A DNA stretch of 64,000 bases from Massilia antarctica. Its GTDB lineage: Bacteria > Pseudomonadota > Gammaproteobacteria > Burkholderiales > Burkholderiaceae_D. Location of the stretch: NCBI RefSeq assembly GCF_015689335.1, contig NZ_CP065053.1:1674001-1738000 (forward strand), given 5' to 3'. Below are positions 52,527 to 61,714 of the stretch, in pieces; position 1 is the stretch's first letter; each line of letters opens with the position of its first letter. The notes below the pieces were generated by a model. The model searched no databases. It was not told the DNA's origin and saw only the letters and a program-made list of their open reading frames with translations. The translations under genes were made by a program, and so were the position numbers.

Positions 52527-52792
52527 CACAGTTGCCCCACGCGTTCTTACCGTTGCGCCAATGGCAAAACGACTTTTCAGCACTGGCCGGCCGCGACATG
52601 ATCGCATGCAGCCATCCGGGCCTCGCGCGTTCAGGCAGCCCGGCAATGAACCCGGCGGTCCCCTTGTTCTTATTGCTCAGAGCAAGCTCCCCTCCCATGT
52701 GAATTTTGCATAAGCATTGTCGTCACCACCCGTTCATGGGTATATTGCAACATGCGACGGCTGGAATTCCCGGGCCGTAAGGAAAAAACGAC

Positions 52793-53674
52793 GTGAACAT
52801 CAGACACCTGCTCTTCGCTTTTACCGCACTGCTCTCGCTCGCCCCCCATGGCGCGGCGCAGGAGTCGCCGACCTTGCGCAAAATCGCGGAAACGGGCGTC
52901 ATCAGCATTGGCTTTCGCGACAAATCGATCCCGTTTTCCTATCTCGACAAGCAGCAGCGGCCGACCGGCTATTCGATCGAACTGTGCTATCGCATCGTCG
53001 ACGCCATCCGCACCCGGCTCAAGGCGCCCGGCCTGGAAGTGATGCTGCGCCCGGTCACCTCCGCCAACCGCAACGCGTTCATGGTCAACGGCATCGTCGA
53101 CCTCGAATGCGGCTCGACCACCAACACGCTCGAGCGGCAAAAGGAGGTGGCATTTTCGGTGACGACCTTCGTCGCGGCCACCAGCCTGGTCGCGAAAAAG
53201 ACGGCCCGCATCGATTCGCTGCAAGCGCTCAAGGGCTCGACCGTGGTGTCGACGGCGGGCACCACGGCCATCAACGCGCTGGGCGAAACCGCCCAGGCAC
53301 AGGGGCTCGACCTGCACATCATTCCGGGCCGGGATCACGCCGAAGCGTTTTCGCTGGTCGAGGCCGACCGCGCGGTCGCGTTCGTGATGGACGATGTGCT
53401 TCTGCACGGGCTGGTCGCCGCCGCCAAGGACCCGGGCATGTATGCCATCGTCGCCACAGATTTGCCGGTGCAGCCGTACGGGATCGTGGTGCGCAAGAAC
53501 GACCCCGAATTCAAGAAACTGGTGGACGAAGCCATCGTCGCGCTGTTCAAGTCCGGCGAAGTGCATCAGATCTACCGCAAGTGGTTCGCGCCACTCCAGC
53601 TTCCAATGAGCCCGGCGCTGAAAAAGGCGATTGCCGCCCCCACCGATTCGGGCGACCCGGCCGCCTACCGGTGA
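52793..53674 (+). CDS. Amino acid ABC transporter substrate-binding protein (GltI-like)
   Basis: A 293-residue periplasmic binding protein. The signal peptide is residues 1-22 (ends GAAQ). The SBP_bac_3 features GFRDKSIPFSYLDKQ and RPVTSANRNAFMVNGIVDLECGSTTNTLE match GltI, including the Arg/Asp/Ser/Thr ligand positions used for acidic amino acids. It is a paralogue of the GltI encoded 7 kb further on. It is not next to permease genes, so it probably feeds the GltJKL channel or acts as a sensor partner. A perfect hairpin terminator follows. Confidence 0.93.
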   Translation: MNIRHLLFAFTALLSLAPHGAAQESPTLRKIAETGVISIGFRDKSIPFSYLDKQQRPTGYSIELCYRIVDAIRTRLKAPGLEVMLRPVTSANRNAFMVNGIVDLECGSTTNTLERQKEVAFSVTTFVAATSLVAKKTARIDSLQALKGSTVVSTAGTTAINALGETAQAQGLDLHIIPGRDHAEAFSLVEADRAVAFVMDDVLLHGLVAAAKDPGMYAIVATDLPVQPYGIVVRKNDPEFKKLVDEAIVALFKSGEVHQIYRKWFAPLQLPMSPALKKAIAAPTDSGDPAAYR

Positions 53675-53715
53675 AGCAGGCAATTGGCGCGGCCTACCGC
53701 GCCCCTGCGCAACGA

Positions 53716-53735
53716 GCCTGCCTTGCAAGGCAGGC
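53716..53735 (+). terminator. Perfect-palindrome terminator after the GltI-like gene
   Basis: GCCTGCCTTG pairs completely with CAAGGCAGGC (10 pairs, extending to A-T outside), followed by TTCCTTCG. The zero-length loop of the perfect palindrome would in practice open to 4 bases. It separates this gene from the asparaginase gene. Confidence 0.6.
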
Positions 53736-53856
53736 TTCCTTCGCCCGTTATCATAGGAATAATCGCCGAACAGATTTTTCGCCGTCCCGCAGCAGTAAAA
53801 CGCGTCATGAACAATGGCGCCGTCCATAAAAAACCATCGTCCCTTTAGGAGATCGC

Positions 53857-54942
53857 ATGCTTCACAAAAATCCCGCGCAATCGATGATCGCGCTGTTTGC
53901 CCTCTGGTTCTGCATGGCCTCGGCCACGCAGGCGGAAACTGCCGCGCCCAAGCTGGCCAACGTGACCATCCTGGCCACCGGCGGCACCATCGCCGGCTCC
54001 GGCGCCAGCAGCACCACCACGGTCGGCTACACCGCCGCCACGGTCGGCGTGCAGCGCCTGATCGCGGCGGTGCCCGAACTGGCCAAGGTGGCCAATGTCA
54101 GCGGCGAACAGGTGTTCCAGATCGCCAGCGAGAACATGACCAACGAGCACTGGCTCACCCTGGCCAAGCGGGTCAACGTCCTGCTGGCCCAATCGAACGT
54201 GGACGGCATCGTCATCACCCACGGTACCGATACCCTGGAAGAAACGGCTTACTTCCTGAACCTGGTGGTCAAGAGCCGCAAGCCGGTGGTGGTGGTGGGC
54301 GCGATGCGGCCATCGACCGCGATCTCGGCCGACGGCCCGATCAATTTGTACAATTCGGTGCTGCTGGCGGCCAGCCCCGAGGCGGTCGGCAAGGGCGTGC
54401 TGGTGGCGATGAACGACCAGATCCAGTCGGCGCGCGACGTGACCAAGGTCAATACCTCGACCCTGGACTCGTTCCGCACGCCGGAACTGGGCCTGCTCGG
54501 TTATATCCAGGGCAGCAAGCCATTCTTCTATCGCCAGCAAATGCGCAAGCACACCAGCGAGACCGAATTCGACATCAGCGCGCTGCAGGTGCTGCCGCAA
54601 GTGGACATCGTGTATGGCTATGCGAACGTCGGACCGGTAGCGGTCGATGCGTTCATGGCCGCGGGCGCCAAGGGCATCATCCACGCCGGCGTGGGCGACG
54701 GCAGCCTGGCCAACAAGGTCAAGCCGGCGCTGGTTGCCGCGCATGCCAAGGGCGCGGTCGTGGTGCGGGCCAGCCGCGTGGGCCAGGGCATTTTGGCGCG
54801 CAACGGCGAAGCCAATGACGACGAACTGGACTTCGTGGTGGCCGACACCCTCAATGCGCAGAAGGCGCGCATCCTGCTGATGCTGGCGCTGACCAAGACC
54901 ACCAGCACCAAGGAGATTCAGCGGATGTTTTACACCTACTAA
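53857..54942 (+). CDS. ansB: Periplasmic type II L-asparaginase (glutaminase-asparaginase)
   Basis: A 361-residue enzyme. Residues 1-26 are a signal peptide (MASATQAET). The two catalytic triads are visible: Thr44 in ATGGTIAGS and Thr124-Asp125 in THGTDTLEET, with the Lys in MRPSTAISADGP-like context. It hydrolyses asparagine, and often glutamine, to aspartate/glutamate and ammonia in the periplasm. AGGAGATCGC precedes the ATG. It lies between a GltI-like gene and the AauRS-like pair, matching acidic amino acid utilisation loci of other proteobacteria. Confidence 0.95.
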   Translation: MLHKNPAQSMIALFALWFCMASATQAETAAPKLANVTILATGGTIAGSGASSTTTVGYTAATVGVQRLIAAVPELAKVANVSGEQVFQIASENMTNEHWLTLAKRVNVLLAQSNVDGIVITHGTDTLEETAYFLNLVVKSRKPVVVVGAMRPSTAISADGPINLYNSVLLAASPEAVGKGVLVAMNDQIQSARDVTKVNTSTLDSFRTPELGLLGYIQGSKPFFYRQQMRKHTSETEFDISALQVLPQVDIVYGYANVGPVAVDAFMAAGAKGIIHAGVGDGSLANKVKPALVAAHAKGAVVVRASRVGQGILARNGEANDDELDFVVADTLNAQKARILLMLALTKTTSTKEIQRMFYTY

Positions 54943-54951
54943 GTTCTAACC

Positions 54952-54980
54952 GGGGAGCCTGTCCTGCAAGCCAGGCCCCC
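54952..54980 (+). terminator. Bidirectional hairpin between convergent ansB and the response regulator gene
   Basis: GGGG-A-GCCTG pairs with CAGGC-CCCC around a 10-base loop, with one A bulge. It lies 10 bases after the ansB stop and 12 before the end of the convergent regulator gene. No T-run, so the strength is uncertain. Confidence 0.5.
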
Positions 54981-54991
54981 TGCCCAGGCGG

Positions 54992-56368
54992 CTAGAGCGC
55001 GCCCATTCCCCGCTCGCCGCCCGGCGCCGGCCGGAAGTCGTCGATGACGATGCCGTGCCGGTGCAGCTTGTCGTACAAGGTCTTCTTGCCGATGCCGAGC
55101 GCATCGCAAATCGCTTGCGGACGTCCGCCGTGCTGTTTGAGCGCCTGTTCCACCAGGGTCTTTTCGACCATCTCCATCTGCTGCGCCAAGGTCGTCGGGG
55201 CCGCAGCCGCATCGGCGGCGTCCAGGTGCATCCCTGGCAGTCCCAGCACGAAACGGTCGGCCGCGTTGCGCAGTTCGCGCACGTTGCCGGGCCAGTCGCC
55301 GGCCATCAACCTGAGCATGTCGTGTGCGGCCAGGGCCGGGGCCTCGCGCCCGTAGCGCAGCGCCGCCTGCAGCGAAAAATGTTCGAACAAGATCGGAATG
55401 TCCTCGCGCCGTTCGCGCAGCGGCGGCAGTTCGAGCACGGCGACGTTGAGCCGGTAATACAGGTCGCTGCGAAACTTCTGCTGCACGCTCAGTTCCTTCA
55501 GGTCGCTCTTGGTGGCGGCGACGATCCTGAAGTCGACCGGCACGCCCTGGTTCGAGCCGAGCCGCTCGATCTTTCGTTCCTGGAGCGCGCGCAGCAGCTT
55601 GACCTGGAGCGCCATCGGCATGCTTTCAATTTCATCGAGCAGCAAGGTGCCGCCGTGGGCATGCTCGATCTTGCCCACGCGGCGCTTGCTGGCGCCGGTG
55701 AACGCGCCCGCCTCGTGCCCGAAGATCTCGCTCTCGAACAGGTTTTCGGGCAGGCCGCCGCAATTGATCGCGACGAAGTTGGCCTTGCTGCGTTTGCTGT
55801 GCTCGTGCAGGCAACGCGCCACCACTTCCTTGCCGGTGCCGGTTTCGCCGAACACCAGCACGTCGGCCGGCGTATCGGCCAGGTTCAGTATCTGGCGCCG
55901 CAGTTCGCGTATCGCCGGCGAGTTGCCGAGCAAGGTCGCCTCGATCCCGCGCCGGTCCTGCAGCTGGCGCCGCAAAGTGTCCACTTCGAGGCGCAGCGCG
56001 CGTTTTTCCATGGCGCGCGACACCACCTCGACCAGGCGCTCCATCGCGAACGGCTTCTCGATGAAATCGTAGGCGCCGCAGCGCATTGCCTCGACCGCCA
56101 TCGAGACGTCGCCATGGCCGGTCACCATGATGACCGGGATGGTTGTGTCGAACGCGCACACCCGGCGCAGCAGTTCGAATCCGTCCATGCCAGGCAGGCG
56201 CACGTCGCTGATGACGACGCCGGCAAAGCTGCTGCCCAGTTGCCCGAGCGCGTCCTCGGCCGACTCGAACGGCGCCACCTCGAACCCGGCCAGCTCCAGG
56301 GTTTCGGTGACGCTGCTGCGCACGGCCAGGTCGTCTTCGACGAACACGATGGTGAAGCCTTCATACAT
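54992..56368 (-). CDS. aauR: Sigma-54-dependent response regulator (AauR/DctD-like)
   Basis: A 458-residue NtrC-family regulator. The receiver (1-120) has Asp55 in VVISDVRLPGMDG and a Lys in FIEKPFA. The AAA+ domain (about 150-380) has Walker A GETGTGKE and the sigma-54 contact loop GAFTGA. The C-terminal Fis-like HTH (ICDALGIGKKTLYDKLHRHG) binds the upstream site. It starts eight bases inside the sensor kinase gene. By gene context (ansB, gltIJKL, porin, gdh) it should activate acidic amino acid use. Confidence 0.93.
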   Translation of the reverse strand: MYEGFTIVFVEDDLAVRSSVTETLELAGFEVAPFESAEDALGQLGSSFAGVVISDVRLPGMDGFELLRRVCAFDTTIPVIMVTGHGDVSMAVEAMRCGAYDFIEKPFAMERLVEVVSRAMEKRALRLEVDTLRRQLQDRRGIEATLLGNSPAIRELRRQILNLADTPADVLVFGETGTGKEVVARCLHEHSKRSKANFVAINCGGLPENLFESEIFGHEAGAFTGASKRRVGKIEHAHGGTLLLDEIESMPMALQVKLLRALQERKIERLGSNQGVPVDFRIVAATKSDLKELSVQQKFRSDLYYRLNVAVLELPPLRERREDIPILFEHFSLQAALRYGREAPALAAHDMLRLMAGDWPGNVRELRNAADRFVLGLPGMHLDAADAAAAPTTLAQQMEMVEKTLVEQALKQHGGRPQAICDALGIGKKTLYDKLHRHGIVIDDFRPAPGGERGMGAL

Positions 56369-58154
56369 GACTCGTTTCCTCCACTAGTATCAGGTCCAGT
56401 TCGAAGACGGCGCCGCCTTGACCATTCGACGCGCGCAAGGTGCCGCCGAAATCGCGCACGATGTCGGCCGAAATGGCCAGGCCGAGCCCCAGTCCCTGGC
56501 CCGGCAGCTTGGTGCTGAAAAATGGCTCGAACAGGCGCGCCATCACCGCTTCCGGAATGCCGGCGCCGCTGTCGCTGACCTGGATGTGCGCGCGTCCGCC
56601 CGCGCTCCACAGGCGGATGGCCAGGTTCTTGACCGGCGCATCGAGCATGGCGTCGAGGGCGTTGGCGCACAGGTTGATCAGCACTTGTTCGAGCCGGTTG
56701 GCGTCGCACATGGCGCGCACCGACGGCGCCAGGTCCAGCTGCACGCAGGCGTGTTCGGTGCGGATCCGGTTCTCCAGCAGCTGCAAGGTATTGTCGAGCG
56801 CCGTGGACAGGGTGAGCGGGGCCATGGCCAGGGGCGTCTTGCGCGAGAAGGATTTGAGCTGCTCGGTCAGGCGGCCCATGCGTTCGGTCAGGTCGCTGAC
56901 CGAACGCAGGTTTTTTTCCACGCGCGCCAGGTCGCCGCGCTTGAGCAGCAGCTGGGCATTGAAGGAAAGCGAGCGCAACGCGGTGAGCGGCTGGCTGATT
57001 TCGTGCGTGATACCGGCCGACATCTGGCCGAGCAGAGCGAGTTTGCTGGCGTGCAGCAGGTCGTCCTGGGAAGCGCGCAGCACCTGTTCGGCGTGTTCGC
57101 GTTCGCCGATTTCATGCAGCAGTGCGCGGTTCATCGCATGCAATTCGGCGGTGCGGTCGGCCACCCGCCGTTCCAATTCGTCGTGCGCGCGCTGCAGCGC
57201 TTCGCGCGCGTGCAGGCGGCTCGCGATCGCGCGCCGGCGCATCGCCACGAACAGCGCGAGCAAACCGAGGAAGCCGGCCAACAGGCCGGCGACCACGGCG
57301 TTTTGCCCGGCCTGCAGCTTGACCGGCGCGGCATTGGTGAGCGTGAGCAGGCGCCAGCCCTGGCGCGCCATCGGCCGGCTCTGGCTTGCGTAGCGGGTCG
57401 ATGGCGCGGCCGGGTCCAGCGCGCGCCAGGCGACGACCGGCTTGCCCTGGTCGATGGCCTGCAGGTCGGCCTTGCGGTTGCGCCACTGGGGCGCGGAGGA
57501 GAGCACGATCACGCCGTCGGCGTCGAGCACCATGAAAAAATCGTTGCGCGACTGCGCGGCCGAGGCGCCCCAGGTCGACTCGATCGGGTCGAGGCTGATC
57601 TTGACCACCACCACGCCGAGCACCATGCCGCCTTGCAGCACTTGCTGGGCGAAATAATACTCGGGCGAGTTGCGCGCCGCCGCGCGCGAAAAATGGCGCG
57701 CAGGCCCGCCCTGCATGGCGCCGGAAAAATACGGCAGGGCTGACAAATCCATGCCGACGCTGGTCTCCGGCTGGTACCAGTTGCTGGCCGCCTGCACCAG
57801 GCCCGCCGTGTCGAGCACGAAGATGGCGAGCGAGCCGGCACGCGCGTTCAGGCTGGTCAGGCGCTTGTTGGCGCGCTCGCGCAGGCCGGCGCCGCCCGGG
57901 TTCCTCAGCAGGGCGTGCACGTCATGATCGAGGGCGACGATGGCGGGCAGGTATTCATGCCGGCCCAGTTCGCTTTCGAGGGCCGCCGCGTACAGCTCGA
58001 GCTGCTGCGCCTGGACTTCGCCAAGCTGCGCATAGCCGCGCCGTTCGCTCCATGCATACACGAAGACGACGGCGGCGCACAGGCCGATGATCGCGGCCCA
58101 TGCCGCGACTGTGCCCGCGGAGCGGGAAACGGCGAATTGTCGGAACGCCTGCAA
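56361..58154 (-). CDS. aauS: Sensor histidine kinase (AauS/DctB-like)
   Basis: A 597-residue membrane kinase. TM1 is at about 15-35, a large periplasmic sensor (about 35-280) of the DctB double-PAS/Cache type follows (with WYQPETSVGMDLSALPYFSG), then TM2 and a short coiled coil. The HisKA His is in ITHEISQPLTALRSLSF, and the ATPase has NLCANALDAM, DSGAGIPEAV and GLGLGLAIS. It phosphorylates the adjacent regulator. A periplasmic DctB-type sensor fits detection of aspartate/glutamate. It overlaps the regulator gene by eight bases. Confidence 0.93.
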   Translation of the reverse strand: MQAFRQFAVSRSAGTVAAWAAIIGLCAAVVFVYAWSERRGYAQLGEVQAQQLELYAAALESELGRHEYLPAIVALDHDVHALLRNPGGAGLRERANKRLTSLNARAGSLAIFVLDTAGLVQAASNWYQPETSVGMDLSALPYFSGAMQGGPARHFSRAAARNSPEYYFAQQVLQGGMVLGVVVVKISLDPIESTWGASAAQSRNDFFMVLDADGVIVLSSAPQWRNRKADLQAIDQGKPVVAWRALDPAAPSTRYASQSRPMARQGWRLLTLTNAAPVKLQAGQNAVVAGLLAGFLGLLALFVAMRRRAIASRLHAREALQRAHDELERRVADRTAELHAMNRALLHEIGEREHAEQVLRASQDDLLHASKLALLGQMSAGITHEISQPLTALRSLSFNAQLLLKRGDLARVEKNLRSVSDLTERMGRLTEQLKSFSRKTPLAMAPLTLSTALDNTLQLLENRIRTEHACVQLDLAPSVRAMCDANRLEQVLINLCANALDAMLDAPVKNLAIRLWSAGGRAHIQVSDSGAGIPEAVMARLFEPFFSTKLPGQGLGLGLAISADIVRDFGGTLRASNGQGGAVFELDLILVEETSHV

Positions 58155-58282
58155 TGCTCACCTCGGCGCGTGTGGTTAGTGTTGGCGCGGTCCGGCAAGG
58201 GGAGGCGACTGCGGTCTATCTTACCCCAGAAAATTCTGTCGGATATTAATTTCGGCAATAAGCAGAAAGTCGGGTTTCTAAA

Positions 58283-58312
58283 TCCACACGCCGGGAAACG
58301 GGTTTGTGTGGA
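58283..58312 (+). promoter_or_regulatory. TCCACAC...GTGTGGA inverted repeat, possible regulator-binding site
   Basis: TCCACAC - 16 bases - GTGTGGA is a perfect 7-base inverted repeat about 97 bases upstream of a -24/-12 promoter, the typical distance for an NtrC-type enhancer site. It could instead be a stem-loop after the kinase gene's own promoter. The spacer of 375 bases between the kinase gene and the LysR fragment holds this and the promoter only. Confidence 0.4.
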
Positions 58313-58407
58313 ATGCCGCACGCACGCTGCTGATCGGCGTTTCTGGATGATAGAAAATATCCATGTCAATCAAGGCGGTGGAGTGTTTCTTGAGATATTT
58401 ACATTGC

Positions 58408-58422
58408 TGGCATGCAAACTGC
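58408..58422 (+). promoter_or_regulatory. Candidate sigma-54 promoter for the porin/glt operon
   Basis: TGGCATGCAAACTGC matches the -24/-12 consensus with GG and GC exactly 10 bases apart (GG at 58409-58410, GC at 58421-58422). Transcription would start near 58434 and read through the truncated LysR into the porin. An NtrC-type regulator gene lies next to it on the other strand. Confidence 0.6.
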
Positions 58423-58529
58423 TATGGATAGGAGGCAGGGATGGAAACACATGTCGAATAATCGGCAGTGCAATGGGTGACGGTCATTCGCGCCGGCCCA
58501 TTAAAAATATATAAAAGCGGGAGACAGCA

Positions 58530-58811
58530 GTGGATATGAAATGGGTCGAAGACTTTCTTTGCCTGGCCGATACGCGAAGCTTTTCGCGCTCCGCCAGTGA
58601 GCGGCACTCCAGCCAACCGGCATTCAGCCGGCGCATCCGCTCGCTTGAAACCTGGCTCGGCGCCACGCTCGTGGACCGCAGCTGCAATCCTCCCTCGCTA
58701 ACGCCGGCAGGCCACGTATTCCGCGGCCACGCACTCGGCATTATGCAACAGGTCCACAAGGCCAAGCATATCCTGCGGCACGCTCCGGATTATCCCGGCG
58801 GCGGCATTTAA
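58530..58811 (+). CDS. Truncated LysR-like HTH protein
   Basis: A 93-residue protein that is only the LysR DNA-binding region: MDMKWVEDFLCLADTRSFSR, then ASERHSSQPAFSRRIRSLE and VDRSCNPPSLTPAGHVFRGH, ending soon after the linker helix. Full LysR proteins are about 300 residues; there is no effector domain. It may be a decaying gene, or a small DNA-binding protein retained upstream of the porin. GGGAGA precedes the start. It follows the candidate sigma-54 promoter. Confidence 0.75.
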   Translation: MDMKWVEDFLCLADTRSFSRSASERHSSQPAFSRRIRSLETWLGATLVDRSCNPPSLTPAGHVFRGHALGIMQQVHKAKHILRHAPDYPGGGI

Positions 58812-58911
58812 CTTACTCGCCAGCGCGGCAATTCACCTGTTCCATGCACGGCGTGGAATGGACCGGTATTGCCGATCAAATATAAAAACGATTAATAACT
58901 GAGGAAAATGA

Positions 58912-59904
58912 ATGAATAAGATCATTATCGCCATCATGGCATCGAGCCTGGTTCCGGCAGCCGCCATGGCGCAGTCGGCGATTACCGTGTATGGCGTGGT
59001 CGACGCCGGATTTGTGCGCGAAACGGGCGGCGCGGAGGGCAAGGTCAATACACTGGGCAGCGGTGTCGCCTCCGGTTCGCGGCTGGGCTTCAAAGGCACG
59101 GAAGACCTCGGCGGCGGCAACAAGGCCTACTTCGTCCTGGAAAACGGCATGAAGATCGATACCGGCAGCGCGGGCCAGGGCGGCCTGCTGTTCGGACGCC
59201 AGGCCTACGTGGGCCTGTCCGGCACGCCCGGTTCGGTCAGCTTCGGGCGCCAGTATTCGCCGTATTACCGCACCATGCGCGACACCGTCGATCCGTTCTG
59301 CGACGGTTTGGCCGGCCAGGCGGGCAACATCACGGCCTCCAACGCCCGCCTCGACAACATGGTCGGCTACTCTTCGCCGGCACTGTATGGCTTCGCGGCG
59401 GAGCTGGCCGTGGGCCTGGGTGAAGTGGCGGGCAATTCAGCCGCCAAGCGCGCCTACAGCTCGGTGCTGTCGTATACGGCCAAGTCCCTGGTCGTCACCC
59501 TGGGCTGGCATCAGCAGCAAAATGCGCTGGCCACCGACAGCAGCAGCAATACCTTGCTCGGCGCCAAGTACGACTTTGGCGTGGCCGAGGGGCACCTGGG
59601 CTACGTGCGCAACAAGGGCCTGCTCGGTGCGCGCAGCGAAGACGCGATCATCGGCGCGACCGTGCCTTTCGGCCCGCACAAGGTGTACGCCTCGTATGTC
59701 CGGCATGACGACGCAACAAACGCCAACCGCGACGCTTCCCAATGGGGGCTCGGCTACACCTACGCACTGTCCAAACGCACCGACGTGTACGCGGCCTATG
59801 CGCGCATCAGCAACCGCAATGGCGCCACCTTCAAGGTCGGCAACGCCACCACGGATGGCACCGGCAACACCGGGACCAACCTTGGCATCCGCCACATCTT
59901 TTAA
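58912..59904 (+). CDS. Gram-negative porin (Burkholderiales OmpC/porin_4 type)
   Basis: A 330-residue outer-membrane porin. The signal peptide (residues 1-21) ends AMAQ. The mature start SAITVYGVVDAGFVRETGG is diagnostic of the family, followed by SGSRLGFKGTEDLGGGNKAYF and VSFGRQYSPYY. It ends GTNLGIRHIF with C-terminal Phe for barrel insertion. It probably admits acidic amino acids across the outer membrane, being in line with gltIJKL. A GC hairpin between it and gltI may reduce read-through. Confidence 0.95.
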   Translation: MNKIIIAIMASSLVPAAAMAQSAITVYGVVDAGFVRETGGAEGKVNTLGSGVASGSRLGFKGTEDLGGGNKAYFVLENGMKIDTGSAGQGGLLFGRQAYVGLSGTPGSVSFGRQYSPYYRTMRDTVDPFCDGLAGQAGNITASNARLDNMVGYSSPALYGFAAELAVGLGEVAGNSAAKRAYSSVLSYTAKSLVVTLGWHQQQNALATDSSSNTLLGAKYDFGVAEGHLGYVRNKGLLGARSEDAIIGATVPFGPHKVYASYVRHDDATNANRDASQWGLGYTYALSKRTDVYAAYARISNRNGATFKVGNATTDGTGNTGTNLGIRHIF

Positions 59905-59920
59905 TCCTGTTGAGTTCCCC

Positions 59921-59942
59921 CCGGCCGCCGCGCGGCCGGTTT
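59921..59942 (+). terminator. Terminator or attenuator between the porin gene and gltI
   Basis: CCGGCCG - CCGCG - CGGCCGG is a perfect 7-pair GC stem followed by TTT. It lies 17 bases after the porin stop and 41 before gltI, so it either ends porin transcription or sets a higher porin-to-transporter ratio. Confidence 0.65.
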
Positions 59943-59982
59943 ATCGCTTCGTGCCTTCTTCACCTCTTTGGAATTATCTGAC

Positions 59983-60933
59983 ATGAACTATGCAAACTAT
60001 CTCGTTGTACTGCTCAGTGCAACCCTGTTCGGCACCACCGCGCAGGCGCAGGAACCGACCGGCACACTGGCCAAGATCAAGAAAAACGGCGTCATCACCC
60101 TGGGCGTGCGCGACGGTTCCATTCCCTTTTCCTACCTGGACGACAAGCAGCAGTACCAGGGCTATTCGATCGACCTGTGCATGAAGGTGGTCGCCGCCCT
60201 GCAAAAGCAGCCGGGCCTGGCCTCCCTGAAGGTGGCGATGAATCCGGTGACCTCGGCCAACCGCATCCCGCTGATGGCCAACGGCACGATCGACCTCGAA
60301 TGCGGCTCGACCACCAACAACCTGGAGCGCCAGCAGCAGGTCGCCTTCGCCCCCACCATGTTCGTGGTCGCCAACCGCCTGCTGGCCAAAAAAACCTCGA
60401 ACATCCTGACCCTGGCCGACATGAAGGGCAAGACCCTGGTGGCCACTGCCGGCACCTCGACCCTCAAGCAGATGACGATCCTCAACCGCGAGCAAAACCT
60501 GGGCATGAACATCGTGGTCGGCAAGGACCATCCCGAATCGTTCCTGATGGTCGAGACCGGGCGCGCCGCGGCCGAGGCCAACGACGACATCCTGCTGGCG
60601 TCGCAACGCGCCAATGCCAAGAAGCCGGACGACTACCTGATCACGGCCGACGCGCTGTCGGTCGAGCCGTACGGGATCATGCTGCGCAAGGACGATCCGG
60701 CCTTCAAGAAGGCGGTCGACGACGCCCTCATCGCCTATTACAAGTCGGGCGACGACGTGTATCGCCTGTACCACAAGTGGTTCCTGTCGCCGATTCCGCC
60801 AAAGAACATCAACCTGCACTTCCCGATGCCGCCCGAGCTGATCAACGTGCTCGCCCGGCCGACCGATTCGCCCGACCCGGCCGCGTATGCGGTGGTGCCG
60901 GACGCGCAAAAAGCGGCCTCCAAAAAGCGTTAA
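59983..60933 (+). CDS. gltI: GltI, glutamate/aspartate-binding protein
   Basis: A 316-residue periplasmic binding protein. The start is the ATG of MNYANYLVVLLSATLFG; the earlier in-frame ATG at 59968 is not preferred. The signal ends at QAQ. The ligand pocket motifs LGVRDGSIPFSYLDDK, NPVTSANRIPLMANGTIDLE and CGSTTNNLERQQQ match GltI. It hands acidic amino acids to GltJK. It is the first gene of a complete gltIJKL set and has a basic C-terminal AASKKR tail. Confidence 0.95.
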   Translation: MNYANYLVVLLSATLFGTTAQAQEPTGTLAKIKKNGVITLGVRDGSIPFSYLDDKQQYQGYSIDLCMKVVAALQKQPGLASLKVAMNPVTSANRIPLMANGTIDLECGSTTNNLERQQQVAFAPTMFVVANRLLAKKTSNILTLADMKGKTLVATAGTSTLKQMTILNREQNLGMNIVVGKDHPESFLMVETGRAAAEANDDILLASQRANAKKPDDYLITADALSVEPYGIMLRKDDPAFKKAVDDALIAYYKSGDDVYRLYHKWFLSPIPPKNINLHFPMPPELINVLARPTDSPDPAAYAVVPDAQKAASKKR

Positions 60934-60963
60934 TTTTTCTGTAGCCCAGCCTGGAACAATACT

Positions 60964-61713
60964 ATGAACTATCACTGGAACTGGCGCATCTTCTGGGAGA
61001 TTGCGCCCGATGGTGTCGGTACTTATTTCGACACCTTATTCTCAGGCCTGATGTGGACCCTGGCCACCGCGCTGACGGCCTGGATCATGGCGCTGGCGCT
61101 CGGCCTGGTGGTCGGCACCGTGCGCACCCTGCCGAACAAATGGCTGGTCCGCCTGGCCAACGGCTATGTCGAACTGTTTCGCAACGTGCCGCTGCTGGTG
61201 CAGATGTTCCTGTGGTATTTCGTCGCTCCCGACGTGCTGCCGCAAGCCGCCGGCGACTGGATCAAGGCCCTGCCCAACGCGCCGTTCGTCACGGCGGTGC
61301 TGTGCCTGGGCTTGTTTACCTCGGCGCGGGTGGCGGTCCAGGTCTCGACCGGCATCGCCGCTTTGCCGAGCGGGCAAAAAATGGCCGGCACCGCGCTCGG
61401 CCTGACCTTGCCGCAGACCTATCGCTACGTGCTGCTGCCGATGGCGGCGAGGGTGATCCTGCCGCCGCTGACCAGCGAGTTCCTCAACATCATCAAGAAC
61501 AGTTCGGTGGCCTTGACCATCGGCCTGATGGAACTGACTGCCAGCGCGCGCGCGATCCAGGAGTTTTCGTTCCAGGTATTCGAGGCCTTCAGCGCCGCCA
61601 CCCTGGTCTACGTGCTGGTCAACGCCGTGGTCGTGTTCATCATGCACCGGATCGAGGAAAAAGTGGCGATTCCTGGCTTGATCGTCGCCGGTGGCGCGGC
61701 GGGGGGACACTGA
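60964..61713 (+). CDS. gltJ: GltJ, amino acid ABC transporter permease
   Basis: A 249-residue membrane permease (His/Glu/Gln/Arg/opine subfamily). The segment YVELFRNVPLLVQMFLWYF is the family start motif, and the EAA loop appears as AGTALGLTLPQTYRYVLLPMA. About five helices are visible, and the end is Gly-rich (GGAAGGH). It pairs with GltK to form the channel. It is 30 bases after gltI and one base before the gltK start. Confidence 0.95.
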   Translation: MNYHWNWRIFWEIAPDGVGTYFDTLFSGLMWTLATALTAWIMALALGLVVGTVRTLPNKWLVRLANGYVELFRNVPLLVQMFLWYFVAPDVLPQAAGDWIKALPNAPFVTAVLCLGLFTSARVAVQVSTGIAALPSGQKMAGTALGLTLPQTYRYVLLPMAARVILPPLTSEFLNIIKNSSVALTIGLMELTASARAIQEFSFQVFEAFSAATLVYVLVNAVVVFIMHRIEEKVAIPGLIVAGGAAGGH

Positions 61714-61714
61714 G

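Noticed and set aside
52690..52792. Sigma-54 promoter upstream of the first GltI-like gene
   Set aside because: No GG-N10-GC pair with a TGGC context was found there, unlike at 58408.
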